This document shows, piece by piece, positions 1 to 5,196 of a stretch of 9,837 nt of DNA. Positions within the stretch are counted from its first letter, which is position 1; each line of letters begins with the position of its first letter. The stretch covers positions 1 to 9,837 of the forward strand of contig CAKPDZ010000051.1 in the NCBI GenBank assembly GCA_934149155.1, in the 5' to 3' direction. A program made the position numbers and the translations under genes. This stretch comes from an uncultured Clostridia bacterium. GTDB taxonomy: Bacteria; Bacillota; Clostridia; TANB77; CAG-508. A model generated the notes under the pieces. It was not told the DNA's origin. It saw only the letters and a program-made list of their open reading frames with translations, and did not search any database.

Positions 1-45
1 GCTATTGGACTTATGTCCATACGAGTTCAAGTCTCGTTACCTCTA
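1..45 (+). tRNA. 3' part of a class II tRNA (probably tRNA-Leu), truncated by window start
   Basis: Seen: a T arm with a 5-bp stem (21-25 with 33-37) and the 7-base loop TTCAAGT (26-32). Before it is an extra arm of 5 bp (6-10 with 15-19) closing a 4-base loop. After it are seven acceptor bases (38-44) and A at the discriminator (45). A long variable arm occurs only in Leu, Ser and Tyr tRNAs. A73 argues against Ser, and the T-arm sequence resembles Leu tRNAs, so Leu is my inference. The anticodon lies outside the window. CCA is not encoded (CAC follows base 45). This is the only plus-strand gene seen, and it converges on the phage-like operon. Confidence 0.85.
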
Positions 46-50
46 CACAG

Positions 51-81
51 CACCTATATTTTATAGGTGTTTTGTTTTTTT
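51..81 (+). terminator. Rho-independent terminator downstream of the tRNA
   Basis: Perfect 8-bp inverted repeat CACCTATA (51-58) / TATAGGTG (62-69) around a 3-base T loop, followed on the plus strand by TTTTGTTTTTTT. This is a canonical intrinsic terminator for the tRNA transcript. On the minus strand no T-run follows, so it should work in one direction only. Its stem contains the stop codon and last codons of the convergent helix-turn-helix gene. Confidence 0.85.
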
Positions 82-272
82 ATATATTCATATATTACTC
101 TTTCTACATAAGCTAATGCTTCATAATTGCTTATGTATCTTCCATCATGTCTGTGTCTTACTGTACTTCTTATTATCTTTATTTCTTGATTATATTGTCT
201 TTTATACATTGTTGCTAATTTGTTTTTACTTAGTCCTTGTTTCCATTTTGTTATTATCTCTTTATCTTGCAT
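54..272 (-). CDS. Small helix-turn-helix (homeodomain-like) DNA-binding protein, 72 aa
   Basis: Small basic protein. Residues 4-38 read as a helix-turn-helix of the resolvase/homeodomain-like type: W9-K-Q-G-L-S, then L18-A-T-M-Y, then a basic segment with RSTVRHRH. A second helical segment (YEALAYVERVIYEYIKK) ends the protein. Similar small HTH proteins sit at the end of the early operon in clostridial phages, often just before packaging genes, which suggests a regulator. That role is inferred. The ATG at 270-272 is preceded by AAGAGGTG. The start codon and part of the RBS region are inside the inverted repeat 270-308. The stop lies inside the tRNA terminator hairpin. It is the last gene of the minus-strand run. 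Alternative: a small-terminase-like DNA-binding protein. Confidence 0.7.
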   Translation of the reverse strand: MQDKEIITKWKQGLSKNKLATMYKRQYNQEIKIIRSTVRHRHDGRYISNYEALAYVERVIYEYIKKQNTYKI

Positions 273-308
273 ACTACACCTCTTTAGATTCTCTTTAGAT
301 GTAGTATG
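270..308 (-). promoter_or_regulatory. Inverted repeat covering the start codon of the HTH gene, with a duplicated 10-mer in the loop
   Basis: Arms CATACTACA (270-278) and TGTAGTATG (300-308) are perfect 9-bp complements. The 21-base loop holds two copies of CTCTTTAGAT (280-289 and 291-300, the second running into the arm). In the minus-strand mRNA the ATG of the HTH gene is the last three bases of the 3' arm, and the Shine-Dalgarno AGAGG is at the loop edge. Folding would hide the start codon. At the DNA level it could equally be an operator for the HTH product. No T-run follows, so it is not a normal terminator. Confidence 0.6.
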
Positions 309-313
309 CTCTT

Positions 314-715
314 TTATTTATTTAATAATTCTTTTGCTTTATTTTCGTAATATTGCTTTATTTGTTCTATCGTTGCTTCTTCTCCTTGTTCGCTATACTC
401 TGTTTCCCATGTCCCAAATTCATCTATTAAACTGCTGTGTAAACTATCTATTTCATTTGCCATTAAATCAATTTTTTTATCTTTGTTTTCACATTCTATT
501 ACATGTAACATATCATTTGTTGCTAACATGTTTTGATATTGTTCTATTTGTTTGTCTTTTTTCTTATTCTCTTTCAATATTCTTTCATAATCTGATAAAA
601 TATACTGTATTGCATTTGTTTCATCAACTTCTAACATATTATTAAATCTATAATCTATAAATTTGTATGCATATAATAATTTTTCTAATATTTCTATTGC
701 TTGTTCTTTTGTCAT
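314..715 (-). CDS. Coiled-coil phage protein of a modular family, 133 aa
   Basis: Acidic, almost wholly helical protein with heptad-like charge patterning at about residues 35-92. The N-terminus EQAIEILEKL is shared with the protein at 3947-4429 (EEAIKILEKM). The segment NKDKKIDLMA (77-86) and the C-terminal IKQYYENKA (119-127) match KKDKIIDLMA and VKQYFERKV in the protein at 2534-3019. No Cys pairs, membrane segment or catalytic motif is seen. I recognise the type (clostridial-phage early-region hypothetical proteins) but no function is known. The start ATG (713-715) has AGGAGGA seven bases upstream, next to the stop of the preceding membrane-protein gene (3-bp gap), so the two are probably translationally coupled. 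Confidence 0.85.
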   Translation of the reverse strand: MTKEQAIEILEKLLYAYKFIDYRFNNMLEVDETNAIQYILSDYERILKENKKKDKQIEQYQNMLATNDMLHVIECENKDKKIDLMANEIDSLHSSLIDEFGTWETEYSEQGEEATIEQIKQYYENKAKELLNK

Positions 716-718
716 ATG

Positions 719-931
719 TTAGTCCTCCTCGTAATAATATAAAATATTATTTTCCATTTTATATTCTTTATTTGTGTAAATATCAACATAATATAAAATT
801 TCATTTTTGTGTTCATCTTTAATTGGTTTCATTATAATTCTTTCATTCACTACCATATTCCACGCAATAGTAAGTGGTGTAACTATAGTCGCTACAATAA
901 AACCTACAAGAAAACCTCCTAATCCATCCAT
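719..931 (-). CDS. Small single-pass membrane protein, 70 aa
   Basis: A hydrophobic segment (about residues 5-27, rich in G, V, I and T, followed by WNMVVNER) predicts one N-terminal transmembrane helix. A short charged and tyrosine-rich tail follows (residues 30-70, ending YYYEED). Positive residues flank the C-terminal side of the helix, so the tail may be cytoplasmic (inference). No signal-peptidase site or known domain is recognised. The ATG (929-931) lies inside the last codons of the upstream gene (13-base overlap in another frame) with GAGGAA about 7 bases upstream. That arrangement implies translational coupling. Possible roles, such as membrane-linked accessory or superinfection functions, are only guesses from its size and place. 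Confidence 0.8.
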   Translation of the reverse strand: MDGLGGFLVGFIVATIVTPLTIAWNMVVNERIIMKPIKDEHKNEILYYVDIYTNKEYKMENNILYYYEED

Positions 932-1134
932 CCTAATTCCTCTACTTTCTTATTTATTGCTTGTAGTTCCAAAATTGTTATTTCTTCATAACTATCATAG
1001 AAATTTAAACAAGCAAATGTTTCGTTATTTCTAAAACTAATAATTTTTTCTAATTTTTCATTATAATAATCTAAATGTTCTAAATAGTTTTGTTTATAGT
1101 ACCCTAACTCTCCAAACATCTCATCAGCACTCAT
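919..1134 (-). CDS. Small phage protein with ADEMF / ELQAINKKVEEL signature, 71 aa
   Basis: The start is set at ATG 1132-1134, because AAGGAGGGGA lies directly upstream (1142-1150). An in-frame ATG 33 bases further up, which would overlap the preceding gene, has no such site. The N-terminus MSADEMFGELGY and C-terminus ITILELQAINKKVEELGW are conserved with the protein at 4627-4857. The middle (residues 14-50) differs. Proteins with these two ends are widespread in clostridial phages, and their function is unknown to me. The C-terminal motif is predicted to be an amphipathic helix. The gene sits between a 59-aa protein gene (17-base gap filled by the RBS) and the overlapping membrane protein gene at 719-931. 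Confidence 0.85.
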   Translation of the reverse strand: MSADEMFGELGYYKQNYLEHLDYYNEKLEKIISFRNNETFACLNFYDSYEEITILELQAINKKVEELGWMD

Positions 1135-1150
1135 TTTATTTCCCCTCCTT

Positions 1151-1330
1151 TTACCATTCTTTTCCATCTATTTTCAATTTACTACTATCTGTAATTAAAC
1201 TTATAGCATTTTCGTCTACTGCTATTACACTAATTACTTGTGTATTATCTATCCATAAATCAAATTCTTCTAGTTCTTCATCATCTAAGCCATTTAATAT
1301 ACTTTTTAATTTTTTTAGCACACCATACAT
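1151..1330 (-). CDS. Small acidic phage protein, 59 aa, short and easily missed
   Basis: ATG at 1328-1330, TAA at 1151-1153. The translation starts MYGVLKKLKSILNGLDDEEL and ends LKIDGKEW. AAGGGAG (1341-1347) is placed ten bases upstream, within the last codons of the preceding gene, and the next gene's AAGGAGG abuts its stop. The N-terminal half looks helical (LKKLKSILNGLDDEELEEF). The second half (VISVIAVDENAISLIT) alternates like beta strands. It fills what would otherwise be a 190-base hole in a gene-dense operon, which supports it being real. It resembles other clostridial-phage small proteins starting MYxVLKKLK. No function is known to me. Confidence 0.8.
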   Translation of the reverse strand: MYGVLKKLKSILNGLDDEELEEFDLWIDNTQVISVIAVDENAISLITDSSKLKIDGKEW

Positions 1331-1333
1331 ATT

Positions 1334-1867
1334 TTATTTTCTCCCTTCTAGTAGTTCTTGTAATTTCTCTAATTTTATATATTTTTGTGCATCAATACAC
1401 GTTGCTTCGTCTGGAAATTCTGCATCTCCTTCAAATATTATTCTATATTCTCCATTGTTTAATATTTCTTCTATCTTGTCTTTTATTTTTTGAATTGGAA
1501 TAACATTTTCTTTCAATAATAAATCTTGATAAAGTTTTACATATTTATTTTTCATTTTCTTTTCACTTTTATATGTTTCTTTTAATTCTTCATTCTCTTT
1601 TAATACTCTTTTATAATCGCATTCATTTTCATCTAATTCTGTCAACATTGCACTATATTCTTTTTCTAATTTATCAGCTCTTGCTTTTTCTTTTAAATAA
1701 TTGTCTACTATATTTTTAATGCTTTGTATTTCTTTTTTATAATATTGTATATCTTCATCATTGTCATTTTTTACTTTCATTTGACTATATATTGCATTAA
1801 TACAATCTTCATCTCCTTTTATTATTCCTTTTAATATTTTCATATCTTCTTTTATACTATTTTCCAT
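1334..1867 (-). CDS. Long coiled-coil phage protein built from shared cassettes, 177 aa
   Basis: Residues 35-118 form a long predicted coiled coil (repeated E/K/L heptads, for example YKRVLKENEELKETYKSEKK). The N-terminus MENSIKEDMKIL repeats that of the gene just upstream (ENSIEEDIEIL). The C-terminal part (122-177) begins VIPIQKIKDKIEEIL and ends KLEKLQELLEGRK. It is the same cassette as ISKDKIKEKIEVL...VLQELLEKEK in the protein at 3947-4429, and an ISKDKIRD form occurs in 3454-3753. No enzymatic motif or Cys pair is seen, and the function is unknown. The ATG (1865-1867) has AGGAGG (1871-1876) upstream, which doubles as Arg codons of the overlapping upstream gene. Confidence 0.88.
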   Translation of the reverse strand: MENSIKEDMKILKGIIKGDEDCINAIYSQMKVKNDNDEDIQYYKKEIQSIKNIVDNYLKEKARADKLEKEYSAMLTELDENECDYKRVLKENEELKETYKSEKKMKNKYVKLYQDLLLKENVIPIQKIKDKIEEILNNGEYRIIFEGDAEFPDEATCIDAQKYIKLEKLQELLEGRK

Positions 1868-2049
1868 TTATTCCTCCTCAAATATTCTATGCTTTTATCT
1901 ATCATTGCTAATTCGCACTTTTTTTCTTTGCTTGGTTCAAATAAATTTACACCTTTAGTTTTTACCTTTTGGAGCTCTAACAATTTAATTGTATATTCTC
2001 TACACAAATCTAATATTTCTATATCTTCTTCTATACTATTTTCTTTCAC
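1852..2049 (-). CDS. Small helical phage protein, GTG start, 65 aa
   Basis: The start is GTG at 2047-2049, chosen because AGGAGGTG (2057-2064) is perfectly spaced. No ATG gives a better fit. The N-terminus ENSIEEDIEIL is nearly the same as that of the following protein (1334-1867), so the pair shares a module. The rest (residues 20-65) is charged and helical, with SKEKKCELAMIDKSIEYLRR near the end. No function is recognised. Its last codons contain the Shine-Dalgarno of the next gene and overlap its start by 16 bases. The upstream membrane-protein gene ends inside this gene's RBS. Confidence 0.8.
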   Translation of the reverse strand: MKENSIEEDIEILDLCREYTIKLLELQKVKTKGVNLFEPSKEKKCELAMIDKSIEYLRRNKWKIV

Positions 2050-2061
2050 TTAAAACACCTC

Positions 2062-2532
2062 CTACACTATTTGTTTATCAGCTACTTTTACTTTCCAGTT
2101 TCCAAAACTACCTTTAAATATCATGCTTCCAACTCTGAAATCATCTGCTATTGTATCTCCAATATTGTACTTGTTATAATATTCTTCTGATACTTCTATA
2201 TAAATGTCTATGTCATTCATAGCATCTTTTAAATGTTCACTTACACTCAATGTTAAGTGTGATTGTGATATATTTATTTTCATTATGTACTTTGCTTTTC
2301 CACTTGCAACTTTATTTTTTTCTTGTATTAATTTTTCTACACTTGATAATTCATTGTTTTTATTGTTTATTTGTCTTTCTATATTTAATTGTTCTTCTTT
2401 TAATTCTTTAATTTTACTTATGTATTGTTTATCATCTTCTGATAATATCTTGTATTTATCTATTTTTACTACTAAAAATATTGATAATATTATATTTGCT
2501 ATAATCATTCCTATTAAAATATATTTTTTCAT
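2062..2532 (-). CDS. Membrane-anchored coiled-coil protein with C-terminal beta-type domain, 156 aa
   Basis: Residues 4-23 are an uncleaved signal anchor (ILIGMIIANIILSIFLVV) after a Lys-Lys start, so the bulk should lie outside the membrane. Residues 38-73 are a charged coiled coil. Residues 79-152 look like a compact beta-rich domain (YIMKINISQSHLTLSVSEHL ... FRVGSMIFKGSFGNWKVKV). I recognise this C-terminal pattern (QSH ... DAMN ... FRxGS ... GSFGxWKxxV) from phage and prophage hypothetical proteins of Firmicutes. Its function is unknown to me. No lipobox Cys is present. It lies one base after the stop of the previous gene (TAG-T-ATG), with GAGGAC as RBS. The location at the membrane is inferred from the sequence. 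Confidence 0.85.
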   Translation of the reverse strand: MKKYILIGMIIANIILSIFLVVKIDKYKILSEDDKQYISKIKELKEEQLNIERQINNKNNELSSVEKLIQEKNKVASGKAKYIMKINISQSHLTLSVSEHLKDAMNDIDIYIEVSEEYYNKYNIGDTIADDFRVGSMIFKGSFGNWKVKVADKQIV

Positions 2533-2533
2533 A

Positions 2534-3019
2534 CTACTTGTCCTCTACTTTCCTTTCAAAATATTGTTTTACACATTCTATTTCTGTAGGCATATATTGA
2601 GTTTTTGTAGGCTCTCCACATTCCTCTTCTTTGCTTGGCTCACAATCTCTACATACATCATATTTTAAATCTTCGTCATGTCTTAATCGTTCAGCCATTA
2701 AATCTATTATCTTATCTTTCTTCTGCAATTCTAATAAATTATTGCTAATGTCTTTTGACTGTTTATTTATTGTTATGTCTTTTTCAACATCAATTTTTTC
2801 TAGTCTTTCACATTCGTGGTCTACAATATCAAAATCTTGTTTTAATTTTTCTATTTCTTTTTGTTGCTTTTCTATTAGATTCAATAAAATATACAAATTA
2901 TTAACATCAAAGTTGTCTACTATAACAGAAGTTATTTTTTCATTTTCTTTGAATCTTTTATTGTAATACTCAATAGTTCTCTTTAAATCTTCTATTGCTT
3001 TTCTTTCTTCATCTGACAT
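2534..3019 (-). CDS. Coiled-coil phage protein with a Cys-containing tail, modular family, 161 aa
   Basis: Mostly helical. Residues 45-105 carry a coiled coil beginning LLNLIEKQQKEIEKLKQDF. KKDKIIDLMAERL (100-112) and ECVKQYFERKV (148-158) are cassettes shared with the protein at 314-715. Between them is a Cys cluster, C123-x2-C126-x7-C134, with C149 further on. It could bind a metal, though the spacing is not that of a standard zinc finger. The shared cassettes separated by a variable Cys-rich insert suggest module shuffling. Function unknown. The ATG (3017-3019) has AAGGAGGA (3027-3034) seven bases upstream. The downstream gene starts one base after its stop. Confidence 0.87.
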   Translation of the reverse strand: MSDEERKAIEDLKRTIEYYNKRFKENEKITSVIVDNFDVNNLYILLNLIEKQQKEIEKLKQDFDIVDHECERLEKIDVEKDITINKQSKDISNNLLELQKKDKIIDLMAERLRHDEDLKYDVCRDCEPSKEEECGEPTKTQYMPTEIECVKQYFERKVEDK

Positions 3020-3041
3020 TTATTTGTCCTCCTTGCTTATA

Positions 3042-3209
3042 TTATCTCTCTAATTTACTTTTAAAATAAGGTCTGTTTTCTGTGTTGTAACACAAACTAG
3101 AATTAGGACATTCCATTGTTTTTCTTTTTATACACATCTCGCAACTTTTAATTTTTTCAGCTTTTATGATATCTACTAAATAACTTCCTATACTTTTTCC
3201 ATAGCTCAT
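3042..3209 (-). CDS. Four-Cys mini-protein, 55 aa, probably zinc-binding
   Basis: ATG at 3207-3209, TAA at 3042-3044. GGAGAG lies about 9 bases upstream and the protein fills the gap between two neighbours. The start is MSYGKSIGSYLVDIIKAEKI. The Cys-rich part has C23-E-M-C26, C34-PNSSL-C40 and then YNTENRPYFK. The pattern CxxC...CPNSxxCY.TExxPYF is familiar from phage mini-proteins of Clostridia. Four Cys in this spacing suggest one zinc site (inference). The remaining sequence is basic. No enzyme motif is seen. It is too short for many gene-finding cut-offs, so it may be missing from related annotations. Confidence 0.8.
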   Translation of the reverse strand: MSYGKSIGSYLVDIIKAEKIKSCEMCIKRKTMECPNSSLCYNTENRPYFKSKLER

Positions 3210-3214
3210 TATAT

Positions 3215-3451
3215 CTACTCTCCTTCTTTTAATAACCTTACTCTTTTCTTCTCTAAAATTCTAATTTTATTTTTAATTGCTATTTTGATAACTTTGTCAT
3301 AATTAAAATTAAAATTTTCTGCCAAATACCAGCCATCTGTGTAACACACACAATGATGCCTTACGTTTCTATAATCTTGTTTTAAACACTGTATATCTCT
3401 ATCAATTTTTTGTAATTTTTCAACTTTTTTTATTTCCTTTTTCGTTATCAT
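3215..3451 (-). CDS. Small basic hypothetical phage protein with a His/Cys patch, 78 aa
   Basis: I do not recognise this family. Residues 1-28 are a charged helix (KKEIKKVEKLQKIDRDIQ). The middle holds the patch H32-H33-C34-V-C36, then YTDGWYLAENF. The end (50-78) is a strongly basic helix (KIRILEKKRVRLLKEGE). The H-H-C-x-C cluster plus Cys22 could be a metal site, but this is speculative. The net charge is positive, which would suit nucleic-acid binding. The start ATG (3449-3451) is two bases from the stop of the upstream gene. The RBS is weaker than elsewhere (GGAAGTGAG), so translation probably depends on coupling to that gene. Confidence 0.75.
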   Translation of the reverse strand: MITKKEIKKVEKLQKIDRDIQCLKQDYRNVRHHCVCYTDGWYLAENFNFNYDKVIKIAIKNKIRILEKKRVRLLKEGE

Positions 3452-3453
3452 AT

Positions 3454-3753
3454 CTACTCACTTCCTTTTAATAACTTTTGATATACGTTCCATTCGACGT
3501 CATCTTCAAAATCTTTATATTCTTGTTGTAATTCAAATTCTCTTTGCATCTGTCTATCTCTTATTTTGTCTTTGCTTATGCTGTTATGTTCTAATTCAGT
3601 TAATTTATACATTCTTTTTTCAAAATCCATTCTAAAATTTTCAGTAAAATAAATTATTCCGTTCTTTTTGCCTCTCATATTTTTGCTTAAATCAACACAA
3701 CTATTAATTGGATTTCTTTTAACTTGTGTAAATAATCTATAATCTTCTTCCAT
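3454..3753 (-). CDS. Hypothetical phage protein carrying the ISKDKI cassette, 99 aa
   Basis: The N-terminal half (1-56: LFTQVKRNPINSCVDLSK ... IIYFTENFRMDFEKRMYKL) has no counterpart here. The C-terminal half starts NSISKDKIRDRQMQ (57-70) and ends NVYQKLLKGSE. It is a diverged version of the cassette at the ends of the proteins at 3947-4429 and 1334-1867. The predicted structure is helical. No catalytic motif is seen. The ATG (3751-3753) has AGGAG at 3766-3770, a rather long spacing of about 12 bases. An ATG inside that spacer (3761-3763) is in another frame and gives only a nine-codon ORF. Function unknown. Confidence 0.78.
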   Translation of the reverse strand: MEEDYRLFTQVKRNPINSCVDLSKNMRGKKNGIIYFTENFRMDFEKRMYKLTELEHNSISKDKIRDRQMQREFELQQEYKDFEDDVEWNVYQKLLKGSE

Positions 3754-3777
3754 TATTTGTCTTCATCTCCTAACTTT

Positions 3778-3945
3778 CTACCGACACATTGGGCAATAGC
3801 TTATTTTACATTCAACTGATATATCCCAATTTTGTTTATCCAGTCCATAAGCAACTAATTTACTACTTGCACTATGTAATTCAATTCCTAATTCTCTCTT
3901 GTTATCTTTACATATTCCTTTTCCTTTTTCACAATATTCGCACAT
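3778..3945 (-). CDS. Zinc-finger-like mini-protein with CxxC and CPMC, 55 aa
   Basis: ATG at 3943-3945, TAG at 3778-3780. GGAG is in place, and the preceding gene ends one base before the start (TAA-G-ATG). Cys pairs stand at both ends: C2-EY-C5 at the N-terminus and C51-PM-C54 at the C-terminus. C12 and C46 are additional. Two CxxC knuckles framing a beta-rich middle (IELHSASSKLVAYGLD ... WDISVECKISY) fit a zinc-ribbon fold, as in the widespread phage mini-proteins that end CPMCGRKL. Here the tail stops early, at CPMCR. The structural guess is from this pattern and the function is unknown. Confidence 0.8.
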   Translation of the reverse strand: MCEYCEKGKGICKDNKRELGIELHSASSKLVAYGLDKQNWDISVECKISYCPMCR

Positions 3946-3946
3946 C

Positions 3947-4429
3947 TTACTTCTCCTTTTCTAATAGTTCTTGTAAAACTTGTATTTCTTTTTTATTGTC
4001 TATATAATCATAATGTTCTTCCATTTTTAATACTTCTATCTTCTCTTTTATTTTGTCTTTGCTGATATATTTTTGTTTTATTTCTTGTACCATTTCATCT
4101 GCTATTATCAAATCTTCTGTTAATCCTAAATCTTTAATTACTGAATTTATATCTGCTTGTAATGTTTCAAAATTACATTCAAAACATTTCCTTCGTTCTT
4201 CTTCTTTTTCCAGTTGTTCTAATAAATGATTATTTTCTAAACATATTGTTTCATAATCACTTTCTATATATCTATTCAATCCTCTTAATACTGTTTCTAT
4301 TGCTTTTGCTTCGTTGCGCCATATTTCACACATGGCACCTGTACAAGCATTTACAGAAGCATTTATATTTTCTCTTCTCATTTTTTCTAATATTTTAATT
4401 GCTTCTTCTATATTCATTTCTTTAGACAT
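3947..4429 (-). CDS. Coiled-coil phage protein, modular family, 160 aa
   Basis: The N-terminal EEAIKILEKM (8-17) matches the start of 314-715. A central Cys-bearing helical part (C29, C34, C63, C82, C85) leads into coiled coil LLEQLEKEEERRK (69-81). The C-terminal cassette YISKDKIKEKIEVL ... VLQELLEKEK (121-160) repeats in 1334-1867 and, shortened, in 3454-3753. AIETVL (43-48) is a motif often seen in clostridial-phage relatives before a LIEKQQKEI helix. Function unknown. The ATG (4427-4429) overlaps the end of the upstream gene by 8 bases, with AAAGGAG upstream. The gene stops one base before the CPMC mini-protein. Confidence 0.87.
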   Translation of the reverse strand: MSKEMNIEEAIKILEKMRRENINASVNACTGAMCEIWRNEAKAIETVLRGLNRYIESDYETICLENNHLLEQLEKEEERRKCFECNFETLQADINSVIKDLGLTEDLIIADEMVQEIKQKYISKDKIKEKIEVLKMEEHYDYIDNKKEIQVLQELLEKEK

Positions 4430-4634
4430 CTATATCACTCTCCTTTAATTCTCTAAAAAATATTTTCATATCTTTATCAAAAATATCATTTAAGTATTTT
4501 AGTGTTTTTTCGCTTAAATCAACCTCATTTAATTCATTTATAAATTCTGAAAAACTATCTCCAAAACATTCTGCTATATTGTTTCCATTGTAATCACCTA
4601 TTTTTTCAAAAAATTCATGTGTTCTTTCATTCAT
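4422..4634 (-). CDS. Acidic hypothetical phage protein, 70 aa
   Basis: Not recognised. It is strongly acidic and probably all helical (FGDSFSEFINELNEVDLSEK, then KTLKYLNDIFDKDMKIFFREL). It has one Cys (C23) and no transmembrane segment. Small acidic phage early proteins sometimes mimic DNA or bind host proteins, but nothing here shows this. The ATG (4632-4634) overlaps the stop of the upstream gene (GAATGAATG, 8 bases) with AAAGGAG ten bases upstream. It overlaps the next gene by 8 bases too, so the three genes 4857 to 3947 form a tightly coupled block. Confidence 0.78.
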   Translation of the reverse strand: MNERTHEFFEKIGDYNGNNIAECFGDSFSEFINELNEVDLSEKTLKYLNDIFDKDMKIFFRELKESDIDV

Positions 4635-4857
4635 TCCAATCCAACTCCTTTACTTTTTGATTTATTGCTTGTAATTCTTGCATTGTAATATGACAATTTT
4701 CTCCTGTTCCATACCCTGCTGATATACTTTTATCAAGCAATTCAAAAACTATTTCTTTATCCATATATTGTCCTTCTTTTTCATAATTTAAAGTTGTATT
4801 ACTATTTATAATAATTTCATATCCTAACTTTTCAAACATCTCATCTGCTTTACTCAT
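4627..4857 (-). CDS. Small phage protein with ADEMF / ELQAINQKVKEL signature, 76 aa
   Basis: Paralogue of the protein at 919-1134. Both start with (S)xADEMFxxLGY and end with ITxxELQAINxKVxELxW, with unlike middles (here YMDKEIVFELLDKSISAGYG). ATG at 4855-4857 is preferred because AGGTGAT sits six bases upstream. An in-frame GTG at 4864-4866 lies inside that same RBS and is less likely. The family is common in clostridial phages and its function is unknown to me. The stop TGA is shared in the overlap with the next gene. The upstream neighbour is the DUF1064 nuclease-like gene, whose stop is nine bases before this start. Confidence 0.85.
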   Translation of the reverse strand: MSKADEMFEKLGYEIIINSNTTLNYEKEGQYMDKEIVFELLDKSISAGYGTGENCHITMQELQAINQKVKELDWNE

Positions 4858-4866
4858 ATCTATCAC

Positions 4867-5196
4867 CTACTTTATTATTCTTAATTCCAAATCTGGATAA
4901 ACTTTTTCAAATATTTTATGTTTTAATTTGAATACATCTGTCTGCATTCCTTTTACATCTTCTACTATTGCTTTACCGTTTTCTATGTATTGAAAATCTG
5001 CTATATATTCTATCTTTCTGTATGTTTTGCCATTTTTCTTAAAACTATCTTGTAATAAAAATCTTGGTTGTAATTCTAAATTACTTATTTCTCCTACTTT
5101 TTCTAATAGTTTTAATTCTTTATATCTTTGACTTTCTCTTATACTGTCAAATACATACATATCAACTTGTACTTTTTTATTTCTGTATTTGTTCAC
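4867..5196 (-). CDS. DUF1064 family protein, putative PD-(D/E)XK-type nuclease, 109 aa
   Basis: The pattern of DUF1064 runs through the whole length: YRNKKV at the start, FDSIRESQRYKEL (16-28), ELQPRFLLQD (41-50), KNGKTYRKIEYIADFQY (54-70) and IVEDVKGMQTDVFKLKHKIF (78-97). The candidate metal site of the restriction-endonuclease-like fold is E21, D67, then D80-x-K82, which fits PD-(D/E)XK spacing. Nuclease activity is inferred from that resemblance, with a role in phage recombination or junction processing the most likely. The start is GTG (5194-5196), with GAGGAG about 12 bases upstream. It overlaps the 3' end of the five-Cys gene by 20 bases. The length is normal for the family and all key residues are present. 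Confidence 0.88.
   Translation of the reverse strand: MNKYRNKKVQVDMYVFDSIRESQRYKELKLLEKVGEISNLELQPRFLLQDSFKKNGKTYRKIEYIADFQYIENGKAIVEDVKGMQTDVFKLKHKIFEKVYPDLELRIIK

Noticed and set aside
5..298. Plus-strand open frame overlapping the tRNA and terminator
   Set aside because: It starts inside the tRNA, crosses the terminator hairpin and is antisense to the HTH gene. It has low-complexity hydrophobic composition.
220..645. Plus-strand open frame of 141 codons, hydrophobic, Leu/Phe/Tyr-rich
   Set aside because: It is antisense to the coiled-coil gene 314-715. The composition is what a purine-rich coding strand gives in reverse. No Shine-Dalgarno precedes it.
1135..1167. Longer N-terminus for the ADEMF protein starting at 1167
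   Set aside because: Its 11 extra codons overlap the preceding 59-aa gene and include the AAGGAGG site. The paralogue supports the start at MSADEMF.
2204..2966. Plus-strand open frames at 2204-2668 and 2631-2966
   Set aside because: They are antisense to two well-supported minus-strand genes with strong RBSs. The composition is Ser/Phe/Leu-rich as in the other shadows.
3081..3094. Short palindrome TGTGTTGTAACACA
   Set aside because: It lies inside the four-Cys mini-protein coding sequence (codons for LCYNTE), has only a 6-bp arm and no T-tract. It is likely chance.
3737..3763. Nine-codon ORF starting at ATG 3761-3763 in the leader of 3454-3753
   Set aside because: Although close to AGGAG, it is very short and probably chance. 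A leader-peptide role has no support.
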